A DNA stretch of 64,000 nucleotides from an uncultured Oscillospiraceae bacterium (GTDB lineage: Bacteria > Bacillota > Clostridia > Oscillospirales > Oscillospiraceae). The notes below the pieces were generated by a model. That model worked only from the letters and a program-made list of their open reading frames with translations, ran no database searches and was not told the DNA's origin. Below are positions 16,983-24,918 of this stretch, piece by piece. How positions within the stretch are numbered: position 1 is the stretch's first letter; each line of letters begins with the position of its first letter. The position numbers were made by a program, and so were the translations under genes. The stretch is from positions 1 to 64,000 of the forward strand of contig CAAFPE010000061.1 of assembly GCA_900764755.1 (NCBI GenBank). Direction: 5' to 3'.

Positions 16983-17681
16983 ATGTCCATTGGAAATCGT
17001 GTGTTTTTGAAGCGTCCTATGCCCAGCCAGGAGCTGCTGGAGGGTTTTGCTGGTCTCCCTGCGGCCAACATTGCGGACACCATGGGGCGTTCCTGCGCCA
17101 TGAATCCCAGGATCCGGCTGATGAGCGGATTTCAGGGGATCATGGTGGGACCGGCCCTGACTGTCAAGGCGCGGGCGGGGGACAACCTGTTTCTCCATCA
17201 GGCCCTGGATATGGCCCAGCCGGGGGATGTCATCGTGGTGTCCAACGATGAGGACACCACCCGCTCTATCATGGGGGAGATCATGTTCACCTATGCCAAG
17301 TACCAGAAGAAGCTGGGCGGGTTGGTGATCGACGGCCCGGTCCGGGACGTGGATGCCCTGCGGGAGATGGATCTGCCGGTGTACGCCACGGGCTCCACCC
17401 CCGGCGGCCCCCACAAGGAGGGGCCTGGAGAGGTCAATGTCCCCATCGCCTGCGGCGGCATCAGCGTTCACCCCGGCGACATCATCGTGGCGGACGCCGA
17501 CGGGATCATCGTGGTGCCCCTGAAGGATGCTCCCGAGGTGCTGGAAGCGGCTAAAAAGTTCCATGAGCAGGACGCCGCCAAGGTGGAAGCGGCCCGGAAC
17601 GGGACCTCCAACCGGGCCTGGGTGCGGAAGAAGCTGGAGGAGAAGAAAACGGAGTTTATTGACGGGATGTACGGGGAATAA
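16983..17681 (+). CDS. RraA-family aldolase/decarboxylase-like protein
   Basis: Member of the RraA / 4-hydroxy-4-methyl-2-oxoglutarate aldolase family, 232 residues. The metal- and substrate-binding signature GGLVIDGPVRD is at 112-122, with D117, R121 and D122 in the positions used for catalysis by the aldolases. SVHPGDIIVADADGIIVVP closes the domain. True RNase E inhibitors of this fold usually lack such context. Here it heads an operon with an aminotransferase and an antiporter, so an enzyme cleaving or decarboxylating a 2-oxo acid is more likely. AAGGAAAGAG precedes the ATG. The exact substrate cannot be read. Confidence 0.8.
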   Translation: MSIGNRVFLKRPMPSQELLEGFAGLPAANIADTMGRSCAMNPRIRLMSGFQGIMVGPALTVKARAGDNLFLHQALDMAQPGDVIVVSNDEDTTRSIMGEIMFTYAKYQKKLGGLVIDGPVRDVDALREMDLPVYATGSTPGGPHKEGPGEVNVPIACGGISVHPGDIIVADADGIIVVPLKDAPEVLEAAKKFHEQDAAKVEAARNGTSNRAWVRKKLEEKKTEFIDGMYGE

Positions 17682-17744
17682 GCAGAGGATCCCATCAAAT
17701 ATTTCTTCGTTCAGGCAGAACATGATGGAAAGGAATCGTGAACT

Positions 17745-18941
17745 ATGGCAACCACACTTGCGGAACGCATGAGCAAATTCAGCGGCTCACCCACCTCGGC
17801 GCTGATCGCCAAGGTAGCGGAGCTGAAGCGTCAGGGAAAGGATATTATTTCTCTGAATGTGGGGGAACCTGATTTTGGGACCCCCGACTACATCAAAGTA
17901 GCTGGCATGAAGGCCATCGCAGATAACTTTACAAAGTATACCCCTGGCAACGGGATCCTGGAACTGCGTCAGGAGATCGTGAAGAAGCTGAAAGAGGACA
18001 ACGGCGTAGAGTATGCGCTGAACGAGGTGACCACGGCGGTGGGTGCCAAGCAGGCCATCGCCAGTACGATGATGGTGATCGCGGGCCCCGGGGATGAGGT
18101 CCTGCTGCCCATCCCCTGCTGGGTGAGTTATACAGAGATGATCCGTCTGGCCGGTGCGACGCCGGTGTTCGTTCCGGTGCGGGAGGACAACTATGAGCTG
18201 GATCTGGATGCCATTGAGCAGGCCATCACCCCCAGAACCAAGGCCATCATCATCTGCACGCCCAACAACCCCACCGGCGCAGTGTACGGGGAGGAGAGTC
18301 TGAGAAAGCTGGCGGCTCTGGCTGTGGAGCACGATTTCTTCATCGTGGCGGATGAGATCTATGAGAAGCTGGTCTATGACGGAGCGAAGCACTTCAGCGT
18401 AGCTTCCATCTCTCAGGAGGTCAAGGACCGGACAGTCACAGTAAATGGCTTCTCCAAGGCATACGCCATGACCGGCTGGAGAATCGGCTATGCCGCCGCC
18501 CGGGCCGATGTGATTAAGGGGATCATGGCGGTGCAGAGCCAGACCACCTCCGCCACCAGCGCCATCTCACAGAAGGCGGCGGTGGAGGCACTGAGAGGTC
18601 CTCAGCACGACCTGGAGGTCATGGTGGAGGAGTTCAAGCGGCGTAAGGACTATGTGGTGGACCGGCTGAACAAGATCCCGGGGATCACCTGCCCCGATGT
18701 CAAGGGCGCATTTTATGTGTACCCCGATGTGCAGCCCTATCTGGGCAAGTCCTTTGGCGGCCAGAAGATCGAGACGGCAGTGGAGCTGTGTCAATATCTG
18801 CTGGACGAAGCCCTGATCTCCACGGTTCCCGGCGAGGCGTATAATGTTCCCGGCAAGATCCGAATTTCCTACTCCAATTCGATGGAGAACCTAGAGAAGG
18901 CGCTGGACCGGATGGAACAGGCACTGGCGGCGCTTCACTGA
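17745..18941 (+). CDS. class I pyridoxal-phosphate aminotransferase (aspartate aminotransferase family)
   Basis: PLP-dependent aminotransferase of 398 residues in the aspartate aminotransferase subgroup Ib. Visible are the N-terminal AERMSKFSGSPTSALIAKVAEL, the NVGEPDFGTP substrate loop and CTPNNPTGAVY. The cofactor-binding Lys is K238 in NGFSKAYAMTGWRIGYAAA. The near-terminal GKIRISYSNSMENLEKAL carries the Arg that grips the alpha-carboxylate. It lies 63 bases after the RraA-like gene and 29 before the antiporter gene. The context suggests it makes the 2-oxo acid used by the RraA-like enzyme; the family alone does not fix the amino-acid substrate. Confidence 0.9.
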   Translation: MATTLAERMSKFSGSPTSALIAKVAELKRQGKDIISLNVGEPDFGTPDYIKVAGMKAIADNFTKYTPGNGILELRQEIVKKLKEDNGVEYALNEVTTAVGAKQAIASTMMVIAGPGDEVLLPIPCWVSYTEMIRLAGATPVFVPVREDNYELDLDAIEQAITPRTKAIIICTPNNPTGAVYGEESLRKLAALAVEHDFFIVADEIYEKLVYDGAKHFSVASISQEVKDRTVTVNGFSKAYAMTGWRIGYAAARADVIKGIMAVQSQTTSATSAISQKAAVEALRGPQHDLEVMVEEFKRRKDYVVDRLNKIPGITCPDVKGAFYVYPDVQPYLGKSFGGQKIETAVELCQYLLDEALISTVPGEAYNVPGKIRISYSNSMENLEKALDRMEQALAALH

Positions 18942-18970
18942 GTAATAAGCTGGAAAGGAAGAGCGCAACA

Positions 18971-20320
18971 ATGGAGAAAAAGAAAGAGTATGCTGTCAGC
19001 TATTATGGCGGGCACGGCGTGGTCGTAGCGATTCTGGGTATTATGTATCTGCTCCTGGGCCGCGGAGGCGGAACCAAGAGCATGATGGTAGCGTTGTTCT
19101 TCTCGCTGGTTTTGGGACTGATCCTGGCGAAGGACCGCAAGGCTTATGGAGAAGAGATGCTGACAGGATTGCGGGAATCCATGTTCTGTGTGATATGTGT
19201 GGCCTTTTTTATGGCTGGACTGCTGTCCTCCCTGCTTAAGACCAGCGGCCTGATTCAGGCGCTGATCTGGGTGGTAGCTGAGCTCCATGTCAATACTGGC
19301 TTCATCCCCGTGGTGGCATTTTTGATTTGTATTGTAATCTCTACTGCCTGCGGCACATCCACTGGTACTGTGACCGCCGTCTCAGCGGTGATGTGTCCTC
19401 TGGCAGGGGAACTGGGCATCGATATGGGCCTGATGTGCGGCGCGATCATCAGCGGCTCTATTTTCGGTGATAATCTCGCCCCGATCTCTGATACGACCAT
19501 CGCCTCCTCCCAGACCCAGGGTGTCACCGTTCAGGAGGCTGTGCGGACCCGTCTGCCCTATTCCATGATCGTGGGTATTATTTCCGGTATTCTCTACATT
19601 GTGATCGGCCTGACCCAGTCAACCGGAGGAAGCGCTGCCATTGAGGCAGATCCCTCCTCTGCCAAGTCTCTGGTATTCCTGCTGATCCCTGTGGTTCTGG
19701 TCCTGCTGATGTACAAGGGCTGGGGGCTGGTGTCTGCGTTGCTCCTCTCCAATGCGCTGGTCATTTGCTTCAGTCTGATTCTGGGTGTTTTGGATCCTGC
19801 TGTGCTGTTCAGCGATGACAGTCCGATCTCCGCCGGCATGGGCAGTATGGCCAATGTGGCGATTGTCTCCTGCCTGATCGTAATGATGATCCAAATCCCC
19901 ACTAAGAGCGGCGCTATGGATGCCTTTGCCTCCTGGATCATCACCAAGTGCAAGACCATCCGCAGCGCGGAACTGATTGCATACTTTATGGCGATCTTCG
20001 GTGTTGTGGCGACCCACAGCTCCACCAATACCATCATCTTCACCGGGCCCTTTGTACGGACCCTGATGGACGATTACAAGGACGAGGCCGACCACAGCCG
20101 CAGTGCGAATATTCTGGACGCCACTGCCTGCGGTATGAACGGACTGATCCCCCATGGCAATCCCGCGCTGGTCATCACCGGTGTGGCAACCGGTGTTGCG
20201 GGTGTTCCCGCGACCTTCTCCTTCCTCAACTTTGCTGGATACACCTTCCACTGCTGGGGCCTGCTGATTATTTTCCTGCTCAGCATTCTGACTGGCATCG
20301 GCAGAAAGAGAAAGAAGTAA
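18971..20320 (+). CDS. NhaC-family Na+/H+ antiporter-like transporter
   Basis: Integral membrane transporter of 449 residues with about 11-12 hydrophobic segments, of the NhaC type in the ion-transporter superfamily. Family features include STACGTSTGTVTAVSAVM, the SGSIFGDNLAPISDTTIASS segment (about 157-176) and GLIPHGNPALVITG near the end. NhaC relatives include Na+/H+ antiporters and exchangers of organic anions such as malate/lactate (MleN). Its place between an aminotransferase and an RpiR regulator suggests uptake or exchange of the amino acid or 2-oxo acid processed by the operon. AAGGAAGAG precedes the ATG. Confidence 0.82.
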   Translation: MEKKKEYAVSYYGGHGVVVAILGIMYLLLGRGGGTKSMMVALFFSLVLGLILAKDRKAYGEEMLTGLRESMFCVICVAFFMAGLLSSLLKTSGLIQALIWVVAELHVNTGFIPVVAFLICIVISTACGTSTGTVTAVSAVMCPLAGELGIDMGLMCGAIISGSIFGDNLAPISDTTIASSQTQGVTVQEAVRTRLPYSMIVGIISGILYIVIGLTQSTGGSAAIEADPSSAKSLVFLLIPVVLVLLMYKGWGLVSALLLSNALVICFSLILGVLDPAVLFSDDSPISAGMGSMANVAIVSCLIVMMIQIPTKSGAMDAFASWIITKCKTIRSAELIAYFMAIFGVVATHSSTNTIIFTGPFVRTLMDDYKDEADHSRSANILDATACGMNGLIPHGNPALVITGVATGVAGVPATFSFLNFAGYTFHCWGLLIIFLLSILTGIGRKRKK

Positions 20321-20369
20321 GGAGCCTTCTGGCTGAGAATGGAATATGACCCTCGAGTTTATGACGCGT

Positions 20370-20392
20370 AGCCGCACAATACAGGTGCGGCT
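20370..20392 (+). terminator. hairpin after the antiporter gene
   Basis: Eight-base-pair stem AGCCGCAC (20370-20377) with 20385-20392, 50 bases past the stop, without a clear T run. It might reduce read-through into the regulator gene. Confidence 0.4.
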
Positions 20393-20517
20393 GCGCGCCG
20401 TTATTCGCATGAAGAAAGGAAGTAATGTGAATTTCGATGGAAATATGCAAGGGAGATTGACCAGAGAAAAGGGGTGTGATATGCTTTTTGAAAACCAGTA
20501 GAATTGAGGCGGGAACG

Positions 20518-21375
20518 ATGGAAGATCTGGTACATAAAATTCAAAGCATGACGCTGACCCGGACAGATGCAGAGATCGCGGAATATATTTTGGCCCACCT
20601 TAGTACCATCGGGTTTCAGACTTCCACCACGATGGCAGAGGAGATCGGGGTGAGCGACACCTCGGTGATCCGCTTTATCCGAAAGCTGGGCTTCAAGGGC
20701 TATGCGGATTTCCGGAGTGAGATGAATGCCCGGACTGCCCGCCAGATCGACCGGGCCCAGCCGGATCTGAACCCTGGAGAGAAGTATCTCCGCACACTGG
20801 AGCACCTGGGATCCGACAGCCTGATCAGCGATGTGAGTCAGTACACCCTGAATAATCTGCGGAAAAGCTATGCCCAGCTGGATCAGGGCACGGTGGAACA
20901 GGTCGTGGACATTCTCCTGCGCAGCGACCGGAAGTATATTGCGGGCTTCCGGGGGACGGCCTGCTGTGCCCAGTATATGGCCAGCAAGCTCCTGTTCCTT
21001 ACCCCCCATGTGGTGCCCATCCTCCACGCAGATGCTTCGGCGGTAGAAAATCTACTGGACATCACGGACCGGGACTGTCTGTTCCTGTACAGCTTCCCCC
21101 GGTATTCAGAGATCGCCCGACCCTTGCTGGAAATTGCCCGGGAGAGCGGTGCGAAGGTAATCTTGATGACGGACCGCCGAACCAGTCCGCTGGCAAATAA
21201 AGCGGATGTGGTGCTCACGGCCCAGGTGGACGGCTTGGGCTTCACAAACTCCTATGTTGCACCGTTGAGCCTGTCTGAGGTCATTCTCCTGTCTGTGAGC
21301 GGGAGAAAGGATATGACGGACAGCAAGCGCTTCAACCGGATCGACAGCGTGATGGAGCGGGAAAAGCTGTATTGA
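20518..21375 (+). CDS. MurR/RpiR-family transcriptional regulator
   Basis: Regulator of 285 residues. The N-terminal RpiR helix-turn-helix domain (about 1-75) contains TTMAEEIGVSDTSVIRFIRKLGFKGYADF. A C-terminal SIS domain (about 120-260) starts near VDILLRSDRKYIAGFRGTA and usually binds a phosphosugar or related ligand. The GTG at 20476 in the same frame is too close to its purine tract; ATG 20518 behind GAGGCGGG is preferred. It follows the RraA-aminotransferase-NhaC genes on the same strand after a 197-base gap and is the likely regulator of that set. An operator was not identified. Confidence 0.85.
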   Translation: MEDLVHKIQSMTLTRTDAEIAEYILAHLSTIGFQTSTTMAEEIGVSDTSVIRFIRKLGFKGYADFRSEMNARTARQIDRAQPDLNPGEKYLRTLEHLGSDSLISDVSQYTLNNLRKSYAQLDQGTVEQVVDILLRSDRKYIAGFRGTACCAQYMASKLLFLTPHVVPILHADASAVENLLDITDRDCLFLYSFPRYSEIARPLLEIARESGAKVILMTDRRTSPLANKADVVLTAQVDGLGFTNSYVAPLSLSEVILLSVSGRKDMTDSKRFNRIDSVMEREKLY

Positions 21376-21403
21376 GGAAAACCATTGGAAAGGGGAGCCT
21401 TTT

Positions 21404-22414
21404 GTGAACATTCTAGCCATTGAGTCCTCCTGTGACGAGACTGCCGCCGCTGTGGTGCGGGACGGGAGGACGGTGCTGTCCAACTGTATCGCATCACAGA
21501 TCGAGATGCACACGATTTACGGCGGCGTAGTGCCTGAGATCGCCTCCCGGAAGCACGTGGAGGCGGTGACCGGACTGGCCGATCAGGCGGTGGAGCAGGC
21601 GGGGCTGACCAAGCGGGAACTGGACGCCGTGGCGGTTACCTACGGCCCCGGCCTCATCGGCGCGGTGCTGGTGGGGGTGAATTTTGCCAAGGGGGCAGCT
21701 ATGGCTCTGGATCTCCCCCTGATCCCGGTCCACCATGTGCGGGGGCACATTGCCGCCAACTATATCACCCACCCGGACCTGAAGCCGCCCTTCGTCTGTC
21801 TGTGCGTCTCCGGCGGGACCACCCTGGTGGTGGATGTGCGATCCTATACAGAGATGGAGGTGCTGGGCGGTACCCGGGACGATGCGGCGGGGGAGTGCTT
21901 TGACAAGGTGGCCCGTGTGCTGGGCATCGGCTACCCCGGCGGAGGTCCCATGGACCGCCTCGCGGACGGCGGGGACGACAGCAGCTATGAACTGCCCCGG
22001 GCCCATGTGTCGGGCCATGAGCTGGATATGTCCTTCTCGGGGCTCAAAACTGCCAGCCTGAATCTGATCCATAATGCTGAGCAGAAAGGGGAAAAGCTGG
22101 ATCTGCGGGATTTTGCGGCCAGCTTCGGACGGGCGGTGAGCGAGTCTCTGGTGCCTCGGGTGATGGCAGCAGCCAAGGCAAAGGGCTATGGCCGGGTGGC
22201 AGTGGCTGGGGGGGTGGCCGCCAACCGGCGGATCCGGGCGGATCTCCAGGCAGCCTGTGCCCGGAGCGGGGACCGGCTCTACCTCCCGGAACTGAAGTAC
22301 TGCGGAGACAACGCCGCCATGATCGGGTGTCAGGGCTTTTATGAGTACCAGGCGGGCCATACGGCCGGAATGGAACTGAACGCATACGCTAACCGGGATA
22401 TTTCCCTGGGATGA
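21404..22414 (+). CDS. tsaD: tRNA threonylcarbamoyladenosine biosynthesis protein TsaD
   Basis: Transfers the threonylcarbamoyl group to A37 of ANN-decoding tRNAs, together with TsaB and TsaE, which are not in this window. The 336-residue protein has the ASKHA ATPase start NILAIESSCDETAAAVV, metal-binding His111 and His115 in VHHVRGHIAANY, and the GTTLVVDVRSY phosphate loop. CGDNAAMIGCQGF is near the C-terminus. The start codon is GTG at 21404, behind AAAGGGGAG. It follows the RpiR gene by 28 bases and may be partly co-transcribed with it. The length is normal for the family. Confidence 0.96.
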   Translation: MNILAIESSCDETAAAVVRDGRTVLSNCIASQIEMHTIYGGVVPEIASRKHVEAVTGLADQAVEQAGLTKRELDAVAVTYGPGLIGAVLVGVNFAKGAAMALDLPLIPVHHVRGHIAANYITHPDLKPPFVCLCVSGGTTLVVDVRSYTEMEVLGGTRDDAAGECFDKVARVLGIGYPGGGPMDRLADGGDDSSYELPRAHVSGHELDMSFSGLKTASLNLIHNAEQKGEKLDLRDFAASFGRAVSESLVPRVMAAAKAKGYGRVAVAGGVAANRRIRADLQAACARSGDRLYLPELKYCGDNAAMIGCQGFYEYQAGHTAGMELNAYANRDISLG

Positions 22415-22539
22415 CCTCTGCGCCTTGACAGCACAGCAAAAATGAAGTACAGACTGCGGGGCTCCGGAGGCGTGTGCCTTTCGGGGCTCTGCTCCGTTTG
22501 GGGGACAGTGTGGTGTGTCATACGACAACAGTAGTGCAT

Positions 22540-22757
22540 TATGTAACCTTACGAATTGGAGTAGAGAGCAGATATGTTGATCTATATGGGATGAAAATGG
22601 AGAAAAAATTTGATAAAAGAAGAATTTAAATGCTGTATGTGGAAAAACCAGTGGAAAGTGTGTATAACTTTTTGCACTAAAAATAGAGAAAAAGAGATTA
22701 TGTAAATATGAAATGGTGTAGGACGGCGGTGTGGAGAAGAAAAAACTCAAAAAGGGG
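22540..22757. other. AT-rich intergenic stretch before the infC promoter
   Basis: The 535-base gap between tsaD and infC contains about 220 bases that are much richer in A and T than anything around them. No ORF over about 15 codons with a ribosome site is present on either strand. It ends at the infC promoter and could be an UP-element-like or curved region, or a remnant of foreign DNA. Confidence 0.5.
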
Positions 22758-22786
22758 TTGACAGCGGAGAATGGCTCTGGTAAAAT
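22758..22786 (+). promoter_or_regulatory. infC-rpmI-rplT promoter
   Basis: TTGACA (22758-22763), 17-bp spacer and TAAAAT (22781-22786) with an extended TGG before the -10. A strong promoter that fits the ribosomal-protein operon. Confidence 0.88.
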
Positions 22787-22789
22787 ACT

Positions 22790-22935
22790 CGGGAACAAGA
22801 AAGCAGGAACGGTGCCCCGTCCTCACCCCAGGCCAGAGCCAAAGGGTCAACAATGTATAAGCTCCGCCGGAACATCCGGCGTGGTTTTGCTGTGACGCGG
22901 GTGCCATTCGGGCAGACGCGTTTTATTTTTTGTTT
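22790..22935 (+). promoter_or_regulatory. infC leader with attenuator (L20-leader-like)
   Basis: The roughly 150-base leader holds a CGCCGGA/TCCGGCG hairpin (about 22865-22880). Just before the ribosome site is an intrinsic terminator: ACGCG and TGCC (22895-22905) pair with GGCA and CGCGT (22911-22921), followed by TTTTATTTTTTG. In Bacillus and relatives ribosomal protein L20 controls infC-rpmI-rplT by such premature termination. The same mechanism is inferred here from position and gene order, not from a matched consensus. Confidence 0.65.
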
Positions 22936-22949
22936 GGAGGTGCTTTCCC

Positions 22950-23480
22950 ATCGCTAACACAGGTCATCAAACAAACGAAGAGATCCGGGATAAGGAGATC
23001 CGCCTGATCTCTGAGAGCGGCGAACAGCTGGGCATCATGTCCTCTCAGGAGGCTCTGCGCCTGGCGGAGGAACGGAATCTGGATCTGGTGAAGATCTCGC
23101 CCAACGCTGTGCCCCCGGTATGCAAGCTGATGGATTACGGCAAATACCGCTTCGAGCAGACCAAGCGCGAGAAGGAAGCACGCAAGAATCAGCGCGTGGT
23201 GGAGATCAAGGAGATCCGGATGTCCCCCAGCATTGATGTCAACGACTTCAATGTGAAGCTGCGCAATGCGCAGAAGTTCCTGGCGGACGGCAACCGGTGC
23301 AAGATCACGGTCCGGTTCCGCGGACGTGAGATGGCGCACACCAACATCGGCCAGGATCTGCTGCTGAAGTTTGCCGAATCCTGCGGCGAGACCGCCGTGA
23401 TGGATAAAAGTCCGAAGCTGGAGGGGCGCCATATGTCTATCTTCCTGTCGCCCAAGCCTGCAAAGGATACCAAAAAGTAA
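22950..23480 (+). CDS. infC: translation initiation factor IF-3
   Basis: IF-3 keeps 30S subunits free and checks the start codon. The first in-frame ATG (23037) would remove the conserved N-terminus. Reading back in frame, the family start ANTGHQTNEEIRDKEIRLI begins after ATC at 22950, nine bases from GGAGG (22936-22940). The gene therefore most likely starts at ATC, a non-standard codon. That fits the known use of rare start codons by infC, through which IF-3 limits its own synthesis. The 176-residue length is normal. The C-terminal domain has VVEIKEIRMSP and KITVRFRGREMAHTNIG. First gene of infC-rpmI-rplT. Confidence 0.93.
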   Translation: MANTGHQTNEEIRDKEIRLISESGEQLGIMSSQEALRLAEERNLDLVKISPNAVPPVCKLMDYGKYRFEQTKREKEARKNQRVVEIKEIRMSPSIDVNDFNVKLRNAQKFLADGNRCKITVRFRGREMAHTNIGQDLLLKFAESCGETAVMDKSPKLEGRHMSIFLSPKPAKDTKK

Positions 23481-23501
23481 GTCGAAAAGGAGTTTTCTGT
23501 T

Positions 23502-23705
23502 ATGCCGAAGATCAAGACCCACAGCGGCGCAAAGAAGCGTTTCGCTCTCACGAAGAACGGCAAGGTCAAGCGCGCCCACGCTGGTAAGCGCCACCTGCTG
23601 AACGGCCACGGCAAGACCACCAAGCTGAAGAGAGGCCTCCGTAAGGGCGCCTATGCGGATAAGACCAACGAGGCTGCCATCAAGCGCATGATCCTGTACA
23701 AGTAA
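23502..23705 (+). CDS. rpmI: 50S ribosomal protein L35
   Basis: Basic 67-residue ribosomal protein with the standard L35 start MPKIKTHSGAKKRFALTKNGKVKR and the HLLNGHGKTTKLKRGLRKG segment. It lies 21 bases after infC with an AAAGGAG site, in the conserved order infC-rpmI-rplT, and shares the infC promoter. Confidence 0.97.
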   Translation: MPKIKTHSGAKKRFALTKNGKVKRAHAGKRHLLNGHGKTTKLKRGLRKGAYADKTNEAAIKRMILYK

Positions 23706-23726
23706 GAGAGAAGGAGGCAGAGTACA

Positions 23727-24083
23727 ATGGCAAGAGTGAAGGGCGCGATGATGACGCGCAAGAGAAGAAATAAGATCCTCAAGATGGCGAAGGGCTACTG
23801 GGGTTCCAAGTCCAAGCACTTCAAGATGGCCAACCAGGCCGTGATGAAGTCCGGCGTGTACGCTTACACCGGCCGCAAGCTGAAGAAGCGCGACTTCCGT
23901 CAGCTGTGGATCACCCGCATCAATGCCGCCTGCAAGATGAACGGGATGAACTACTCCACCTTTATGAACGGCCTGAAGAAGGCTGGCATCGTGATCAACC
24001 GCAAGATGCTGGCTGAGTTGGCTGTGAACGACAAGGCTGCGTTCACCCAGCTGACTGAGACCGCCAAGAAGGCCCTGGCCTGA
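23727..24083 (+). CDS. rplT: 50S ribosomal protein L20
   Basis: A 118-residue 23S rRNA-binding protein needed early in 50S assembly. MARVKGAMMTRKRRNKILKMAKGYWGSKSKHFKMA is the typical basic start, and RDFRQLWITRINAACKMNGMNYS lies in the C-terminal RNA-binding domain. Behind GAGAAGGAGG. It is the probable autoregulator acting on the infC leader, as in Bacillus. A terminator follows about 30 bases after the stop. Confidence 0.97.
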   Translation: MARVKGAMMTRKRRNKILKMAKGYWGSKSKHFKMANQAVMKSGVYAYTGRKLKKRDFRQLWITRINAACKMNGMNYSTFMNGLKKAGIVINRKMLAELAVNDKAAFTQLTETAKKALA

Positions 24084-24113
24084 TCCCGCGGCGTCAACAA
24101 GATTTGCATGACA

Positions 24114-24149
24114 ACAGACTCGGAGGAGCGATCCTCCGGGTCTGTTTTG
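24114..24149 (+). terminator. rplT operon terminator
   Basis: Fourteen-base-pair stem (24114-24127 with 24132-24145, one G-U) and GCGA loop, followed by TTTTGTATT. Confidence 0.88.
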
Positions 24150-24200
24150 TATTACAGATCAGTGTGGGGCCATTTGGCTGTGGAGATGCAGGAAAGCGAG

Positions 24201-24229
24201 TGGAAATCACGGAAAAGTTGTGGTATAAT
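24201..24229 (+). promoter_or_regulatory. promoter of the YcxB-like gene
   Basis: Weak -35 TGGAAA (24201-24206), 17-bp spacer and perfect TATAAT (24224-24229) with an extended TGG. Confidence 0.65.
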
Positions 24230-24259
24230 CCAGAAAACAACTGGAAATGGGGGAACTGC

Positions 24260-24772
24260 ATGGAGTTTACTTGTGAGACCCAGTACAGTGTAAAAACCAT
24301 GGCTTTGATGGCGAAGGTTCTGAGAAAGACGGTCCGAAAAAAGCGCAGCCGCCGTTCTCGTATCTTTGGATGGATTGTGGCAGCCCTTGGGCTGCTCCTT
24401 GCTGCGTTTCATTTCGCTCTGGATCTTCGCACGGCTGTTACTGTATTGGCTGTCCTGACAGTTTTGACAGTCCTGATTTTCGAGGACAGGATCAATGGGT
24501 ATGTGGCGAAAAAGCGCCTGCTCCCCGGTACGGAACACGCAGTGACAGTGTTTACGGAGGAAAGCTTTGTCACAACGACGGATATAGGAAAATCTGAATG
24601 GCAGTACGGCAAGATCATGCTGATCGCGGAAACGGCGGACGCCTTTGTGTTTGTCTTTAGCGCCAATCATGCACAGATCTATGATAAGCACGGCCTGCAG
24701 GGCGGTACGGACGGCGAGTTTCGCCGCTTTATGGAACGAATAACAGGAAAGCAAGTACAAGAGATCCGGTGA
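24260..24772 (+). CDS. YcxB-like membrane protein
   Basis: Small predicted membrane protein of 170 residues. A basic N-terminal segment (KVLRKTVRKKRSRRSR) precedes two adjacent hydrophobic helices (about 34-80). The C-terminal soluble part (TVFTEESFVTTTDIGKSEWQYGKIMLIAETADAFVFVFS) resembles the YcxB-like domain, a PH-like fold of unknown function. Start chosen at 24260 behind GGGGG, 30 bases after the -10; the longer frame runs through the rplT terminator. No functional partner is evident. Confidence 0.65.
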   Translation: MEFTCETQYSVKTMALMAKVLRKTVRKKRSRRSRIFGWIVAALGLLLAAFHFALDLRTAVTVLAVLTVLTVLIFEDRINGYVAKKRLLPGTEHAVTVFTEESFVTTTDIGKSEWQYGKIMLIAETADAFVFVFSANHAQIYDKHGLQGGTDGEFRRFMERITGKQVQEIR

Positions 24773-24833
24773 ACCGCAACAGAGTTCTTTGCCTTTTTGC
24801 CCCGTGCGCGGACACACATGGACCAAAAATCAA

Positions 24834-24875
24834 GCTCCCCACCCAATGAGAACTGGAGTGGGGAGCGCTTTTTGT
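24834..24875. terminator. bidirectional terminator between YcxB-like gene and coaBC
   Basis: Stem GCTCCCCAC (24834-24842) with 24858-24866. T-rich on the plus side (CTTTTTG) and TTGATTTTTGG on the minus side, so it can serve both convergent genes. Confidence 0.8.
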
Positions 24876-24918
24876 ATTGGTCCATGCCGCCAGGATCCAA
24901 AGACAGCCCCCTATGGAG

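Noticed and set aside
23037..23480. infC starting at the first ATG
   Set aside because: It would delete the conserved first 29 residues, which are in frame and preceded by a good ribosome site with ATC as start.
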